DNA from: Actinocrispum wychmicini
Lineage (GTDB): Bacteria; Actinomycetota; Actinomycetes; Mycobacteriales; Pseudonocardiaceae
DNA: 64,000 nt
NCBI RefSeq assembly: GCF_004345645.1
Contig: NZ_SLWS01000011.1
Coordinates: forward strand, 1 to 64,000
Direction: 5' to 3'
The notes under the pieces: model-generated
Told to the model about the DNA's origin: nothing
Seen by the model: only the letters and a program-made list of their open reading frames with translations
The model's database searches: none
Shown: one piece after another, positions 8,000-15,311 of the stretch
Layout: the number at the start of each line of letters is the position of its first letter
How positions within the stretch are numbered: position 1 is the stretch's first letter
Position numbers and translations under genes: made by a program

Positions 8000-8006
8000 G
8001 GGGTTT
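7971..8006. terminator. Bidirectional terminator between ltrA remnant and hydrolase gene
   Basis: A perfect 14 bp stem: AAACCCCTCACGCG (7971-7984) and its complement at 7993-8006, with an 8 nt loop. The outer A/T bases give a U-run on both strands. It lies between converging genes and overlaps the last codons of ltrA. Confidence 0.85.
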
Positions 8007-8015
8007 CCGGCGGGT

Positions 8016-8822
8016 TCAGGCCAGCTCCGCGACCGCGTCGGCGACGCGCTCGGGGGCTTCCAGGGGAAGCATGTGGCCGATACCGGTGAGGCGGTCGAAG
8101 CGGGCGTTCGGCAGGGTGCCGGCGAGGACCTTGCCGAGCGAGCTGTCGATCACCTTGTCGACGTCACCGTGCAGCACGACCGCGGGCAAGGTGACGTTCG
8201 CGAGGTCGGCCCGCAGGTCCATGCCCTGTGAGCTCTTGAAGCACGCCGCGCGGACCTGACGGGCCGTGCCGGCGAACAGCACCCGGTGGGCTTCCAGGTT
8301 CTGCTTGGAGATGGTGGGGCCGACGGTGCTGCCGAGCATCTTGCGGCCCAGCGGGCCACGGCGGAACGCCCACGCGAACACCGGGTTGCCCATCAGCTTC
8401 ACTTCGCTCTCCGGCGTGTCCTGGTCGTTGGCCGCGGTCGACAGCAGCACCAGGCCACGGACCCGGGACGTGCCCTTGACGACCAGCTGCAACGCGGCGA
8501 ACCCACCGCCGGAGTGACCCACTACCACGGCGTCCGTGGCGTCCACTGAGGACAATACCGCGTCGAGGTCGGCGGCGAGCCGGGCGATCCCGATCGGCGT
8601 GCTGCCCAGGGTGGAGCCGGCGTGGCCGCGCTGGTCGTACGTGACGACAGTATTGCCCTGCGCGACCAACAGCGGGACCACCGAGGACCACACGTCCCGG
8701 CCGGCGGCCCAGCCGTGCGACAGAACCACTGTGGTGCCACCGGAACCGTGCACGGTCACCGCGAGCCGGGCGCCGTCGTCCGTCACGACCACGCGGTCGT
8801 TCGTCAAGGTGGGGGCGCTCAT
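8016..8822 (-). CDS. Alpha/beta hydrolase
   Basis: A 268 aa alpha/beta-hydrolase-fold enzyme. It has an oxyanion HGSGG/HGWAAG region, the nucleophile elbow VVGHSGGGF (Ser), a probable acid Asp in VVLHGDVDKVI and the catalytic His in GIGHMLPLE. ATG 8822 overlaps the stop of the SRPBCC gene as ATGA. As the last gene of the monooxygenase operon it may hydrolyse the ester or lactone made by the Baeyer-Villiger enzyme. That pairing is common in ketone degradation and plausible in a biosynthetic cluster, but the substrate is unknown. Confidence 0.9.
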   Translation of the reverse strand: MSAPTLTNDRVVVTDDGARLAVTVHGSGGTTVVLSHGWAAGRDVWSSVVPLLVAQGNTVVTYDQRGHAGSTLGSTPIGIARLAADLDAVLSSVDATDAVVVGHSGGGFAALQLVVKGTSRVRGLVLLSTAANDQDTPESEVKLMGNPVFAWAFRRGPLGRKMLGSTVGPTISKQNLEAHRVLFAGTARQVRAACFKSSQGMDLRADLANVTLPAVVLHGDVDKVIDSSLGKVLAGTLPNARFDRLTGIGHMLPLEAPERVADAVAELA

Positions 8823-9310
8823 CGGTGCACTCCGTTCGAGGTGTGCCGGCCGCCGATCACGGTGTTCAGATTGGCGAACGCGAGCTGGGTGGCGTCCGAG
8901 TGCTTCTGGCCGATGTCCGCGACCTTGCTGAGCACCTTCGCCAGGCCCTGCGGCTGGGCGGTGAAGTGCAGCGAGACGCGGGTGGCCAGGCCGCCGTTCA
9001 CCGGCTCCACCGTGAAGTCGGCGGTGCCGCGGAACACGCCCTCGAAGTACTCGGCGGTCAGCCGGCGGCCCGGGACCACCGACACCGTGCGGGACGTGAA
9101 GCGCAGCTTCGGGCCGCCCTTGTCCTTGCCCTTGGGGTGCACGGTCCACTTGACGGTCGTGCCCAGCTCGTCCGCCGGGCCACTGGACTCGAAGGTGTTG
9201 AACGGGAGCCAGAAGCTGGCGGCGCCACTCAGCTCGGCGACGAGCGAGTGCCAGACCAGGTCGGGCGAGGAGTCGATGTATGCCTCATCGATGATGTCGT
9301 AGCCGCTCAT
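8819..9310 (-). CDS. SRPBCC (START-like) family protein
   Basis: A 163 aa protein of the SRPBCC fold: a short N-terminal strand (YDIIDEAYIDSSPDLVWHSL), a beta-sheet core and a long C-terminal helix. These proteins form a deep cavity and act as polyketide cyclases, aromatases or lipid-binding carriers. An AGGAGG lies just upstream of ATG 9310. It sits between the Baeyer-Villiger monooxygenase and the hydrolase and may bind or cyclise the same intermediate. The exact role cannot be read from the sequence. Confidence 0.82.
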   Translation of the reverse strand: MSGYDIIDEAYIDSSPDLVWHSLVAELSGAASFWLPFNTFESSGPADELGTTVKWTVHPKGKDKGGPKLRFTSRTVSVVPGRRLTAEYFEGVFRGTADFTVEPVNGGLATRVSLHFTAQPQGLAKVLSKVADIGQKHSDATQLAFANLNTVIGGRHTSNGVHR

Positions 9311-9349
9311 GCGGACGCCTCCTGGAGTTGTTGCGTCGTTGGAGCGAGA

Positions 9350-9374
9350 GCAGGGGCCGACCTGGGGCCCCTGC
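9350..9374 (-). promoter_or_regulatory. Intercistronic hairpin
   Basis: A 9 bp GC-only stem (GCAGGGGCC and GGCCCCTGC) with a 7 nt loop in the 136 bp gap between the monooxygenase and SRPBCC genes. It has no U-run. It may be an mRNA-stabilising or partial-termination element that tunes downstream expression. Confidence 0.4.
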
Positions 9375-9446
9375 CCCCGCCCTTTGTCCCACGGCGAGTA
9401 GGACCAGGCTGGCCAGGGCGACGGTGACCTGACCGTGGGTATGGGG

Positions 9447-11009
9447 TCACGCTTGGACGCGGACGTGCTTCTCGGCGCCGGTCAGCGTGGCGACCTGGTA
9501 CGCCTGCACGTCGAACTTCTTGGTGCTCTTGGTGAACTTGCTCGTCTTCATCGGCCACAGCGACGGGTTGCGGCCGGTGGAGTCGACGTACCAGCTGTTG
9601 CAGGTGGCCGGGTCCCACGCGGTGCCCTCGATGGCCTTCTCCACGAACTCGTTGTAGCGCTCCTGCACGTCCGACTGGACCTCAACGCTGGCAAGGCCGC
9701 GCTTGTTGATCGTGTTGACCGCGTCGATGACGTAGTTCATCTGCGCCTCGATCATCAACGTCTGCGAGGAGTGGCCGAGCGTGGTGTTCGGGCCCAGCAT
9801 CAGGAACAGGTTCGGGAAGCCGGCGACCGTGGTGCCGCGGTACGCCTTCATGCCGCTGCGGTCCCACTGCTGCTCCAGCGTGATGCCGGCGCGGCCGGTG
9901 AGCTTCGCCGCGATCGGCCGCTTGGTGGCCTGGAAGCCGGTGCCGAGGATGATGGCGTCGACCGCGCGCTCCTTGCCGTCCGAGCCGACGATGCCGGTCG
10001 GCGTGACGCGGCCGACCTCGCCGTCGATGATCTCCACGTTGTCCGCCTGGATGGCCGGGTACCACTTGTTGGAGAACAGCAACCGCTTGCAGGCCACCAC
10101 GAAGTTGGGGGTCAGCCGGGCGCGCAGCTCTGCGTCCGGCACGCTCTTCTTGAGGTACTTCTCCGCGTTGCCCTGCACGGTCTTCGCGGCGATGTTCGGG
10201 TTGGAGAAGATGAACGAGAGAATTTCCCGGCCGCGCTTGTTGAAACCACGGCGGAACGCGCGGTAGCCAGGGAAGTTCTTCAACGCCCAGCCGTGCAGGC
10301 CCTTGTTGGGCTTGTCCGGCTTCGGCATCACCCAGGGCGCGCTGCGCTGGTACAGGTCCAGGTGGCCGACCTCAGGCTGGATCGCGGGCACGAACTGGAT
10401 CGCCGACGCGCCGGTGCCGATCACCGCGACCTTGCGGTCCTTCACGTCGTAGCTGTGGTCCCACTTCGACGAGTGCATGATCTTGCCCTGGAACTCGTTG
10501 ATGCCAGGGATGTTCGGGATCACCGGGTCGGAAAGATAGCCGCTGCCGGCGACCAGGACCTGCGCGGTGTAGTCACCCTGGGAGGTCTGGATGTTCCAGC
10601 GCCGCAACCGCTCGTCCCACTGCGCGCCGACGACCTCGTGGTTGAACTTGATGTGCGGGCGGACGCCGTAGCGGTCGGCGATCCCCCGCAGATAGTCGAA
10701 GAGCTCGTCGCGGGTCCCGAACGTGCTCTTCCAGTCCGACTTCTGCGCGAACGAGTAGACGTAGAGCAACGCCATGACGTCGCAAGCGACACCCGGGTAG
10801 GTGTTGTCCCGCCACGTGCCGCCGACCTCGTCCGCCCGTTCGAGCACGACGAAGTCGGTCACCTTGTTCTCCAGCAGCTTGACTGCCACGCCCAGACCGG
10901 AGAAGCCGGTGCCGATGATGGCGACCTGTACGTGCGGGGTCGGCTTCCCGCCGGTGACGGTGCCGGCCGGGCTCTGCTTGTTGATCTCGTCGTTGACGGT
11001 GCTCGTCAC
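9447..11009 (-). CDS. Baeyer-Villiger-type flavin monooxygenase
   Basis: A 520 aa class B flavoprotein monooxygenase. It has an FAD-binding GTGFSG (33-38), the Baeyer-Villiger fingerprint FQGKIMHSSKWD (173-184, F-x-G-x3-H-x3-W) and a second Rossmann motif GTGASA (198-203) for NADPH. It inserts oxygen next to a ketone to give an ester or lactone, or oxidises an amine or sulfide. The GTG 11009 start follows AAGGAGG. It is transcribed divergently from the carrier protein/KAS III operon and carries its own SARP-type operator. Because its operator matches the AONS-operon operator, I count it as part of the cluster. Confidence 0.93.
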   Translation of the reverse strand: MTSTVNDEINKQSPAGTVTGGKPTPHVQVAIIGTGFSGLGVAVKLLENKVTDFVVLERADEVGGTWRDNTYPGVACDVMALLYVYSFAQKSDWKSTFGTRDELFDYLRGIADRYGVRPHIKFNHEVVGAQWDERLRRWNIQTSQGDYTAQVLVAGSGYLSDPVIPNIPGINEFQGKIMHSSKWDHSYDVKDRKVAVIGTGASAIQFVPAIQPEVGHLDLYQRSAPWVMPKPDKPNKGLHGWALKNFPGYRAFRRGFNKRGREILSFIFSNPNIAAKTVQGNAEKYLKKSVPDAELRARLTPNFVVACKRLLFSNKWYPAIQADNVEIIDGEVGRVTPTGIVGSDGKERAVDAIILGTGFQATKRPIAAKLTGRAGITLEQQWDRSGMKAYRGTTVAGFPNLFLMLGPNTTLGHSSQTLMIEAQMNYVIDAVNTINKRGLASVEVQSDVQERYNEFVEKAIEGTAWDPATCNSWYVDSTGRNPSLWPMKTSKFTKSTKKFDVQAYQVATLTGAEKHVRVQA

Positions 11010-11047
11010 GGCGTGCCTCCTTGGGGAGCGCGCGGATGTCGGTGACG

Positions 11048-11080
11048 AGGAAATCGCGTGGCTCGCAAGAAGTGCGCAAG
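11048..11080 (-). promoter_or_regulatory. SARP-type operator/promoter 1 (monooxygenase operon)
   Basis: On the minus strand CTTGCGC (11080-11074), 4 nt, CTTGCGA (11069-11063): heptamers exactly 11 bp apart. After 9 nt comes TTTCCT (11053-11048) as a poor -10. The start codon is 38 nt further. The geometry matches the other three sites. Confidence 0.65.
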
Positions 11081-11149
11081 ACGCGTCTGGACAGCACGTC
11101 GGGAGTGATCCTAACCACGCGCGAACGGATTGGACACCGCACTTGACAC

Positions 11150-11182
11150 GTTGCGCCGTCGTTGCGGCCGTCGCTGTTCACT
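11150..11182 (+). promoter_or_regulatory. SARP-type operator/promoter 2 (carrier protein/KAS III operon)
   Basis: GTTGCGC (11150-11156), 4 nt, GTTGCGG (11161-11167), 9 nt, then TTCACT (11177-11182) as a weak -10. It is divergent from operator 1. A TTGACA word at 11143 lies just upstream and could be an alternative -35. Confidence 0.6.
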
Positions 11183-11254
11183 CCTTGCCAGAACGGCAGC
11201 CCTGGGGCCTGGCGCGCAAGCGGGATCCCGGAGCATTCGAGAGGAGCAAGGCAA

Positions 11255-11515
11255 ATGGAACTGCCCACTGTCGAAGATCTGGCCGAGCAGCTGAAGGCCG
11301 TGTCAGGTGCCGCCGAGGTCGGTCCGGACGACGCCATCCAGCAGATCTCGGACGTCGACTCGCTGGACCTGATGGAGTGGCTGTACGGGTTCCAGAATCA
11401 GTACCCGCACATCCCGGCTGACGAGTCCCTCTTCGCGGACATCGACGACACCACCACGCTGCGCACAGTGCATGCGAAGCTGCTGGCGCTCGTTCCGCAG
11501 GCGACTGAGGCGTAA
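11255..11515 (+). CDS. Acyl carrier protein
   Basis: An 86 aa free-standing carrier protein. The 4'-phosphopantetheine attachment Ser is S36 in DVDSLDLMEW. It is acidic, with the expected helix pattern. ATG 11255 follows GAGAGGAG. It lies 5 nt ahead of a KAS III gene, so it probably carries the growing acyl chain made by KAS III and FabG in this operon. It differs clearly from the second carrier protein at 23652, indicating separate tasks. Confidence 0.93.
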   Translation: MELPTVEDLAEQLKAVSGAAEVGPDDAIQQISDVDSLDLMEWLYGFQNQYPHIPADESLFADIDDTTTLRTVHAKLLALVPQATEA

Positions 11516-11520
11516 CCGCC

Positions 11521-12507
11521 GTGAACGGCTTCGACATCACCGGGTGGGGTATCTCCGTACCCGAGCGCGTAGTCACGTCGCCAGAGCTCGCGGAGCAGTT
11601 CGGCATCGACGAGGACTGGATCACCAGTCGGTGCGGCATCCACGAGCGCAGGCGAGTGGAACCGGGCCAGACGACCGCCACGCTCGCCATCGAGGCGGGC
11701 CGGCGGGCGCTCGAACGGGCCGGGCTGAGCGGCAGCGACATCGCCCACCTCATCGTGGCGAGTGCGACGCCGGAACAGCTTTCCCCGGCCACGTCCGCGT
11801 TCGTGCACCACGGCCTCGGCATCGAGGGCAGCGCGCACGACATCAACGCGGAGTGCTCCGGGTGGATCTACGGCCTCATCTTCAGCGCGGCCATGCTGAA
11901 GATCGACCCGCGACCGATCCTGCTGGTCGGCTCGGACACCCATTCCACGCAGCTGAACCCGGTCGACCGGGACCTGGGCATCCTGGTCGGCGACGGCGCG
12001 GGCGCGGTCGTGCTCCAGCCGGGCGACAAGGACTGGATGCTCGCCTGGAACATGGGCGCGGACGGCTCGCGGCAGGACTCCCTGCGCGTCAAGGCCGGCG
12101 GCAGCAGGATGCCGACCACCGCGACCAGCTTCCAGGAAGGTCTGCACTTCTCCGAGATCAAGGGGAACGAGATCTACCTCAACGCGGTCCGCTTCACCGT
12201 GCGTTCCGTCCGCGAAACGCTCGAGAAGGCCGGATACACCGCGGACGACGTCGATCACTTCGTTCCGCACCAGGCGAACATTCGGATCATCAACTCGATC
12301 CTCGACCACACCGGTCTCAAGCCGGAGCGGCTGGTCACCAACCTGTGGAAGTACGGCAACACGGCGTCGGCCTCCATGCCGATCGCGCTGGCCGAGGCAC
12401 TCGACGAGGGCCGGTTCAAGGATGGCGACCTGGTTCTGCTCGCCGGGTTCGGTGCCGGCATGACATGGGGATCAACCCTTCTGCGATGGGGCGGTGTGTC
12501 GGCATGA
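11521..12507 (+). CDS. Ketoacyl synthase III (FabH-like)
   Basis: A 328 aa thiolase-fold condensing enzyme with the KAS III triad: C112 (AECSGWIYG), H250 (FVPHQANIR) and N280 (WKYGNTASAS). It should start chain assembly by condensing an acyl-CoA or aminoacyl primer with malonyl-ACP. GTG 11521 lies just behind the carrier protein gene. Cluster-borne KAS III enzymes often use unusual starters; the starter cannot be predicted here. The gene overlaps fabG by ATGA. Confidence 0.95.
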   Translation: MNGFDITGWGISVPERVVTSPELAEQFGIDEDWITSRCGIHERRRVEPGQTTATLAIEAGRRALERAGLSGSDIAHLIVASATPEQLSPATSAFVHHGLGIEGSAHDINAECSGWIYGLIFSAAMLKIDPRPILLVGSDTHSTQLNPVDRDLGILVGDGAGAVVLQPGDKDWMLAWNMGADGSRQDSLRVKAGGSRMPTTATSFQEGLHFSEIKGNEIYLNAVRFTVRSVRETLEKAGYTADDVDHFVPHQANIRIINSILDHTGLKPERLVTNLWKYGNTASASMPIALAEALDEGRFKDGDLVLLAGFGAGMTWGSTLLRWGGVSA

Positions 12508-13262
12508 GCCGTAAACAGTTGGTAGACGTTGCCCGGCCGGACTCCCCGGTCGCCCTGGTGACCGGCGCGTCCGGTGGCCTCGGTCAGGCGCTGGCGATCG
12601 AACTGGACGCGTTGGGGTGCCGGGTCGCCGTGCACTACAACAGCTCCCGGGACCGGGCCCAGGCCGTCGCGGACAAGCTGGAGAACGACTCCATCGTGGT
12701 GACCGGTGACGTCGCCTCGTGGGAGGAGGTCAACAAGATGTACAAGGACATCTCGGAAGGCCTCGGCCCGGTCGACGTGCTGGTCAACAACGGCGGCATC
12801 CGCAAGGACTCGCTGATGGCGATGCAGTCGCCGGACGACTGGAAGCAGGTCATCGAGACGAACCTGATCGGGACGTTCCACACCTGCCGGGTCGCGGTCG
12901 GCCACATGCTGCGCAAGCGCTGGGGCCGGATCGTGAACGTGGTCTCGCCGTCGGGCCTGATCGCCTCGGCCGGCCAGACCGCGTACTCGGCCTCCAAGGC
13001 GGGCGTCATCGGCTTCACCCGCACCCTGGCCGCCGAGTGTGGCCGCCGCGGTGTCACGGTGAACGCGCTGTCCCCGGGCTTCATGGTCACCACGATGACC
13101 AAGGACCTGTCGGACTCGGTGATGGAGGGCATCCGGGAGAAGTCCCCGATCCCCCGGTTCGGCACCCCGGAGGAGGTCGCCCGCTCGATGGCCCTGTTCC
13201 TGGAGTGCGACTTCACCACCGGCCAGGTCATCAGCGTCGACGGTGGGGTTTCGATCACCTGA
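12504..13262 (+). CDS. 3-oxoacyl-ACP reductase (FabG-like)
   Basis: A 252 aa short-chain dehydrogenase. The NADP-binding TGASGGLG is at 20-27 and the catalytic residues are S148, Y161 and K165 (YSASK). The C-terminal SVDGGVSIT is FabG-like. It reduces beta-ketoacyl-ACP to the 3-hydroxyacyl form, complementing KAS III here and the MaoC dehydratase in the next operon. ATG 12504 overlaps the KAS III stop codon. A terminator hairpin follows. Confidence 0.94.
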   Translation: MSRKQLVDVARPDSPVALVTGASGGLGQALAIELDALGCRVAVHYNSSRDRAQAVADKLENDSIVVTGDVASWEEVNKMYKDISEGLGPVDVLVNNGGIRKDSLMAMQSPDDWKQVIETNLIGTFHTCRVAVGHMLRKRWGRIVNVVSPSGLIASAGQTAYSASKAGVIGFTRTLAAECGRRGVTVNALSPGFMVTTMTKDLSDSVMEGIREKSPIPRFGTPEEVARSMALFLECDFTTGQVISVDGGVSIT

Positions 13263-13274
13263 GTGGTTCCGCAG

Positions 13275-13304
13275 GGCGGCCAGACAACGATCCGTCTGGC
13301 CGCC
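13275..13304 (+). terminator. Hairpin terminator/attenuator after fabG
   Basis: A perfect 11 bp stem (GGCGGCCAGAC at 13275-13285, complement at 13294-13304) with an 8 nt loop and only a short TT after it. It probably limits read-through from the condensing enzymes into the carboxylase genes 24 nt downstream. Confidence 0.65.
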
Positions 13305-13328
13305 TTCGCACAGCTGGGAGTGTGAACC

Positions 13329-14879
13329 GTGTCCGATATGCACACACGCGTGCGTGAGCTCGCCGAGTTGCGAGAACTGGTTCGGCAGGGGCCGAGCGCC
13401 AAGGCCACCGAGGCCCAGCACGCGCGCAACAAGCTCACCGTGTACGAGCGGTTGGAGCTGTTGCTGGACAAGGGGTCCTTCAACGAGGTCGAGGGGCTGC
13501 GGCGGCACCGGGCGGTCGGGTTCGGGATGGAGAACCGCAAGCCGCCGGGCGACGGCGTGGTCACCGGGTGGGGCACGATCGAGGGCCGCACGGTCTTCGT
13601 GTACGCACACGACTTCAGGGTCTTCGGCGGCTCGCTCGGTGAGGCGCACGCGCAGAAGATCCACAAGATCATGGACATGGCCGAGTCCACCGGCGCGCCG
13701 CTGATCAGCCTGAACGACGGCGCCGGCGCGCGCATCCAGGAAGGCGTCACCGCCCTGGCCGGCTACGGCGGCATCTTCCGCCGTAACGTCCGCGCTTCCG
13801 GTGTGATCCCGCAGATCTCGGTGATGCTGGGCCCGTGCGCCGGCGGTGCCGCGTACTCGCCCGCCTTGACCGACTTCGTGTTCATGGTGCGTGACTCGGC
13901 GCAGATGTTCATCACCGGGCCGGACGTGGTGCAGGCGGTGACCGCGGAGCAGGTGACACACAACCAGCTCGGCGGCGCGGACGTGCACGCGGCCAACGGT
14001 GTCGCGTCCTTCGTCTACAACGACGAGGAGACGTGCCTGCACGACGTGCGTTATCTCGTAACGATGTTGCCGTCGAACAACCAGGAGCAGGTGCCGGTCA
14101 CGGTCACGAGCGACCCGCCGGACCGCCGCTGCGACTCCCTTCTGGACGTCGTGCCCGCGGAACCCGGACGGTCGTACGACATGCACGAGGTCATCGAGGA
14201 GATCGTCGACGACGGCGAGTTCATGGAACTGCACGAGCGGTGGGCCGGTAACGTCGTCACGGCGCTCGCGCGCATCCACGGCACGACCGTCGGCATCGTG
14301 GCCAACCAGCCGCGCCAACTGGCCGGTGTGCTGGACATCTCGTCGTCCGAGAAGGCCGCCCGGTTCGTGCAGCTGTGCGACAGCTTCAACATCCCGATCG
14401 TGACCCTGGTGGACGTGCCCGGCTTCCTGCCCGGCACCGACCAGGAGTTCAACGGGATCATCCGGCACGGCGCGAAACTGCTGTACGCGTACTGCAACGC
14501 CTCGGTCCCGCGGATCCAGGTGATCCTGCGCAAGGCGTACGGCGGCGCGTACATCGTGATGGACTCACGGTCGATCGGCGCCGACCTGTCGTACGCCTGG
14601 CCCACCAACGAAATCGCTGTGATGGGCGCGGACGGTGCCGCGAACGTCATCTTCCGACGGGACATCGCGGCCGCCGAGAACCCGGACCGCACCCGCGTCG
14701 AGAAGATGAACGAGTACAAAGAACAGCTGATGCACCCGTACTACGCGGCCGAGAACGGTCTGGTCGACGATGTCATCGACCCGGCCGACACCCGGTCCGT
14801 CCTCGCCCGTGCGCTGGCCATGCTGCGCACCAAGCGCGGCACGTTCACGTACGCCAAGCACGGGAACCCGCCGGTATGA
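13329..14879 (+). CDS. Acyl-CoA carboxylase beta (carboxyltransferase) subunit
   Basis: A 516 aa carboxyltransferase of the AccD/PccB type, with the crotonase-fold halves recognisable by GGSLGEAHAQKIHKI, DGAGARIQEGV and the glycine-rich pair CAGGAAYSP and KAYGGAYIVMDS. It makes malonyl- or methylmalonyl-CoA together with a biotinylated alpha subunit. No alpha subunit is in the window, so it must borrow one from elsewhere. GTG 13329 is the start. The following epsilon gene overlaps it as ATGA. The role in the cluster is extender-unit supply. Confidence 0.94.
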   Translation: MSDMHTRVRELAELRELVRQGPSAKATEAQHARNKLTVYERLELLLDKGSFNEVEGLRRHRAVGFGMENRKPPGDGVVTGWGTIEGRTVFVYAHDFRVFGGSLGEAHAQKIHKIMDMAESTGAPLISLNDGAGARIQEGVTALAGYGGIFRRNVRASGVIPQISVMLGPCAGGAAYSPALTDFVFMVRDSAQMFITGPDVVQAVTAEQVTHNQLGGADVHAANGVASFVYNDEETCLHDVRYLVTMLPSNNQEQVPVTVTSDPPDRRCDSLLDVVPAEPGRSYDMHEVIEEIVDDGEFMELHERWAGNVVTALARIHGTTVGIVANQPRQLAGVLDISSSEKAARFVQLCDSFNIPIVTLVDVPGFLPGTDQEFNGIIRHGAKLLYAYCNASVPRIQVILRKAYGGAYIVMDSRSIGADLSYAWPTNEIAVMGADGAANVIFRRDIAAAENPDRTRVEKMNEYKEQLMHPYYAAENGLVDDVIDPADTRSVLARALAMLRTKRGTFTYAKHGNPPV

Positions 14880-15079
14880 CCAACGCGGACCTGATCGTCC
14901 TGCGGGGTCAGCCGGACGACGACGAACTCGCTGCGTTGGTCGCGGTCCTGGCCGCGATCGACGCTCGGGCGGCGGCCGAGTCCACCTCGGACAACGCCGC
15001 CGCCGGCCTGTGGGCCACCGGCCCGTCCCGGCCCGCCTTCCGCCCACCTCACGCATGGGGCGCGATAACTCCGCGATAA
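14876..15079 (+). CDS. Acyl-CoA carboxylase epsilon subunit
   Basis: A 67 aa protein beginning MTNADLIVLRGQPDDDELAAL and ending RPPHAWGAITPR, typical of the small actinobacterial epsilon subunits that activate beta subunits. It overlaps the beta-subunit stop by 4 nt. No domain besides this pattern. Confidence 0.85.
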   Translation: MTNADLIVLRGQPDDDELAALVAVLAAIDARAAAESTSDNAAAGLWATGPSRPAFRPPHAWGAITPR

Positions 15080-15274
15080 CGGGGTCTGCCCGGGCAACGC
15101 AGACACGGCTTGGCCGCGCCGGTCATTTACGCGCCGCAACACGCCCGACATCGCCCCAAGCACAGCGGAGGCCAGCCATGAACGAAGATGTCGGTCGCGT
15201 GGGGCGGGGTGGAAATGGCCGGCTTGAGGCGGCCAAGCCCGCCCGAGCGGAGCGAGGGCAAATAGGCACAGATA

Positions 15275-15306
15275 CCCCCTCACAGAGTTGCCGCTCTGTG
15301 AGGGGG
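15275..15306. terminator. Bidirectional terminator between carboxylase and SARP genes
   Basis: A perfect 13 bp stem (CCCCCTCACAGAG at 15275-15287, complement at 15294-15306) with a 6 nt loop, midway between converging genes. The rest of the 15080-15311 interval shows nothing else of note. Confidence 0.85.
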
Positions 15307-15311
15307 CTTGG

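Noticed and set aside
8286..11045. Plus-strand long open frames opposite the monooxygenase operon
   Set aside because: No start signal or family motif; the minus-strand genes have catalytic motifs and ribosome sites.
15178..15270. Small gene between carboxylase epsilon and SARP
   Set aside because: An ATG with an upstream GGAGG-like word exists but the frame runs through a strong terminator and lacks coding character.
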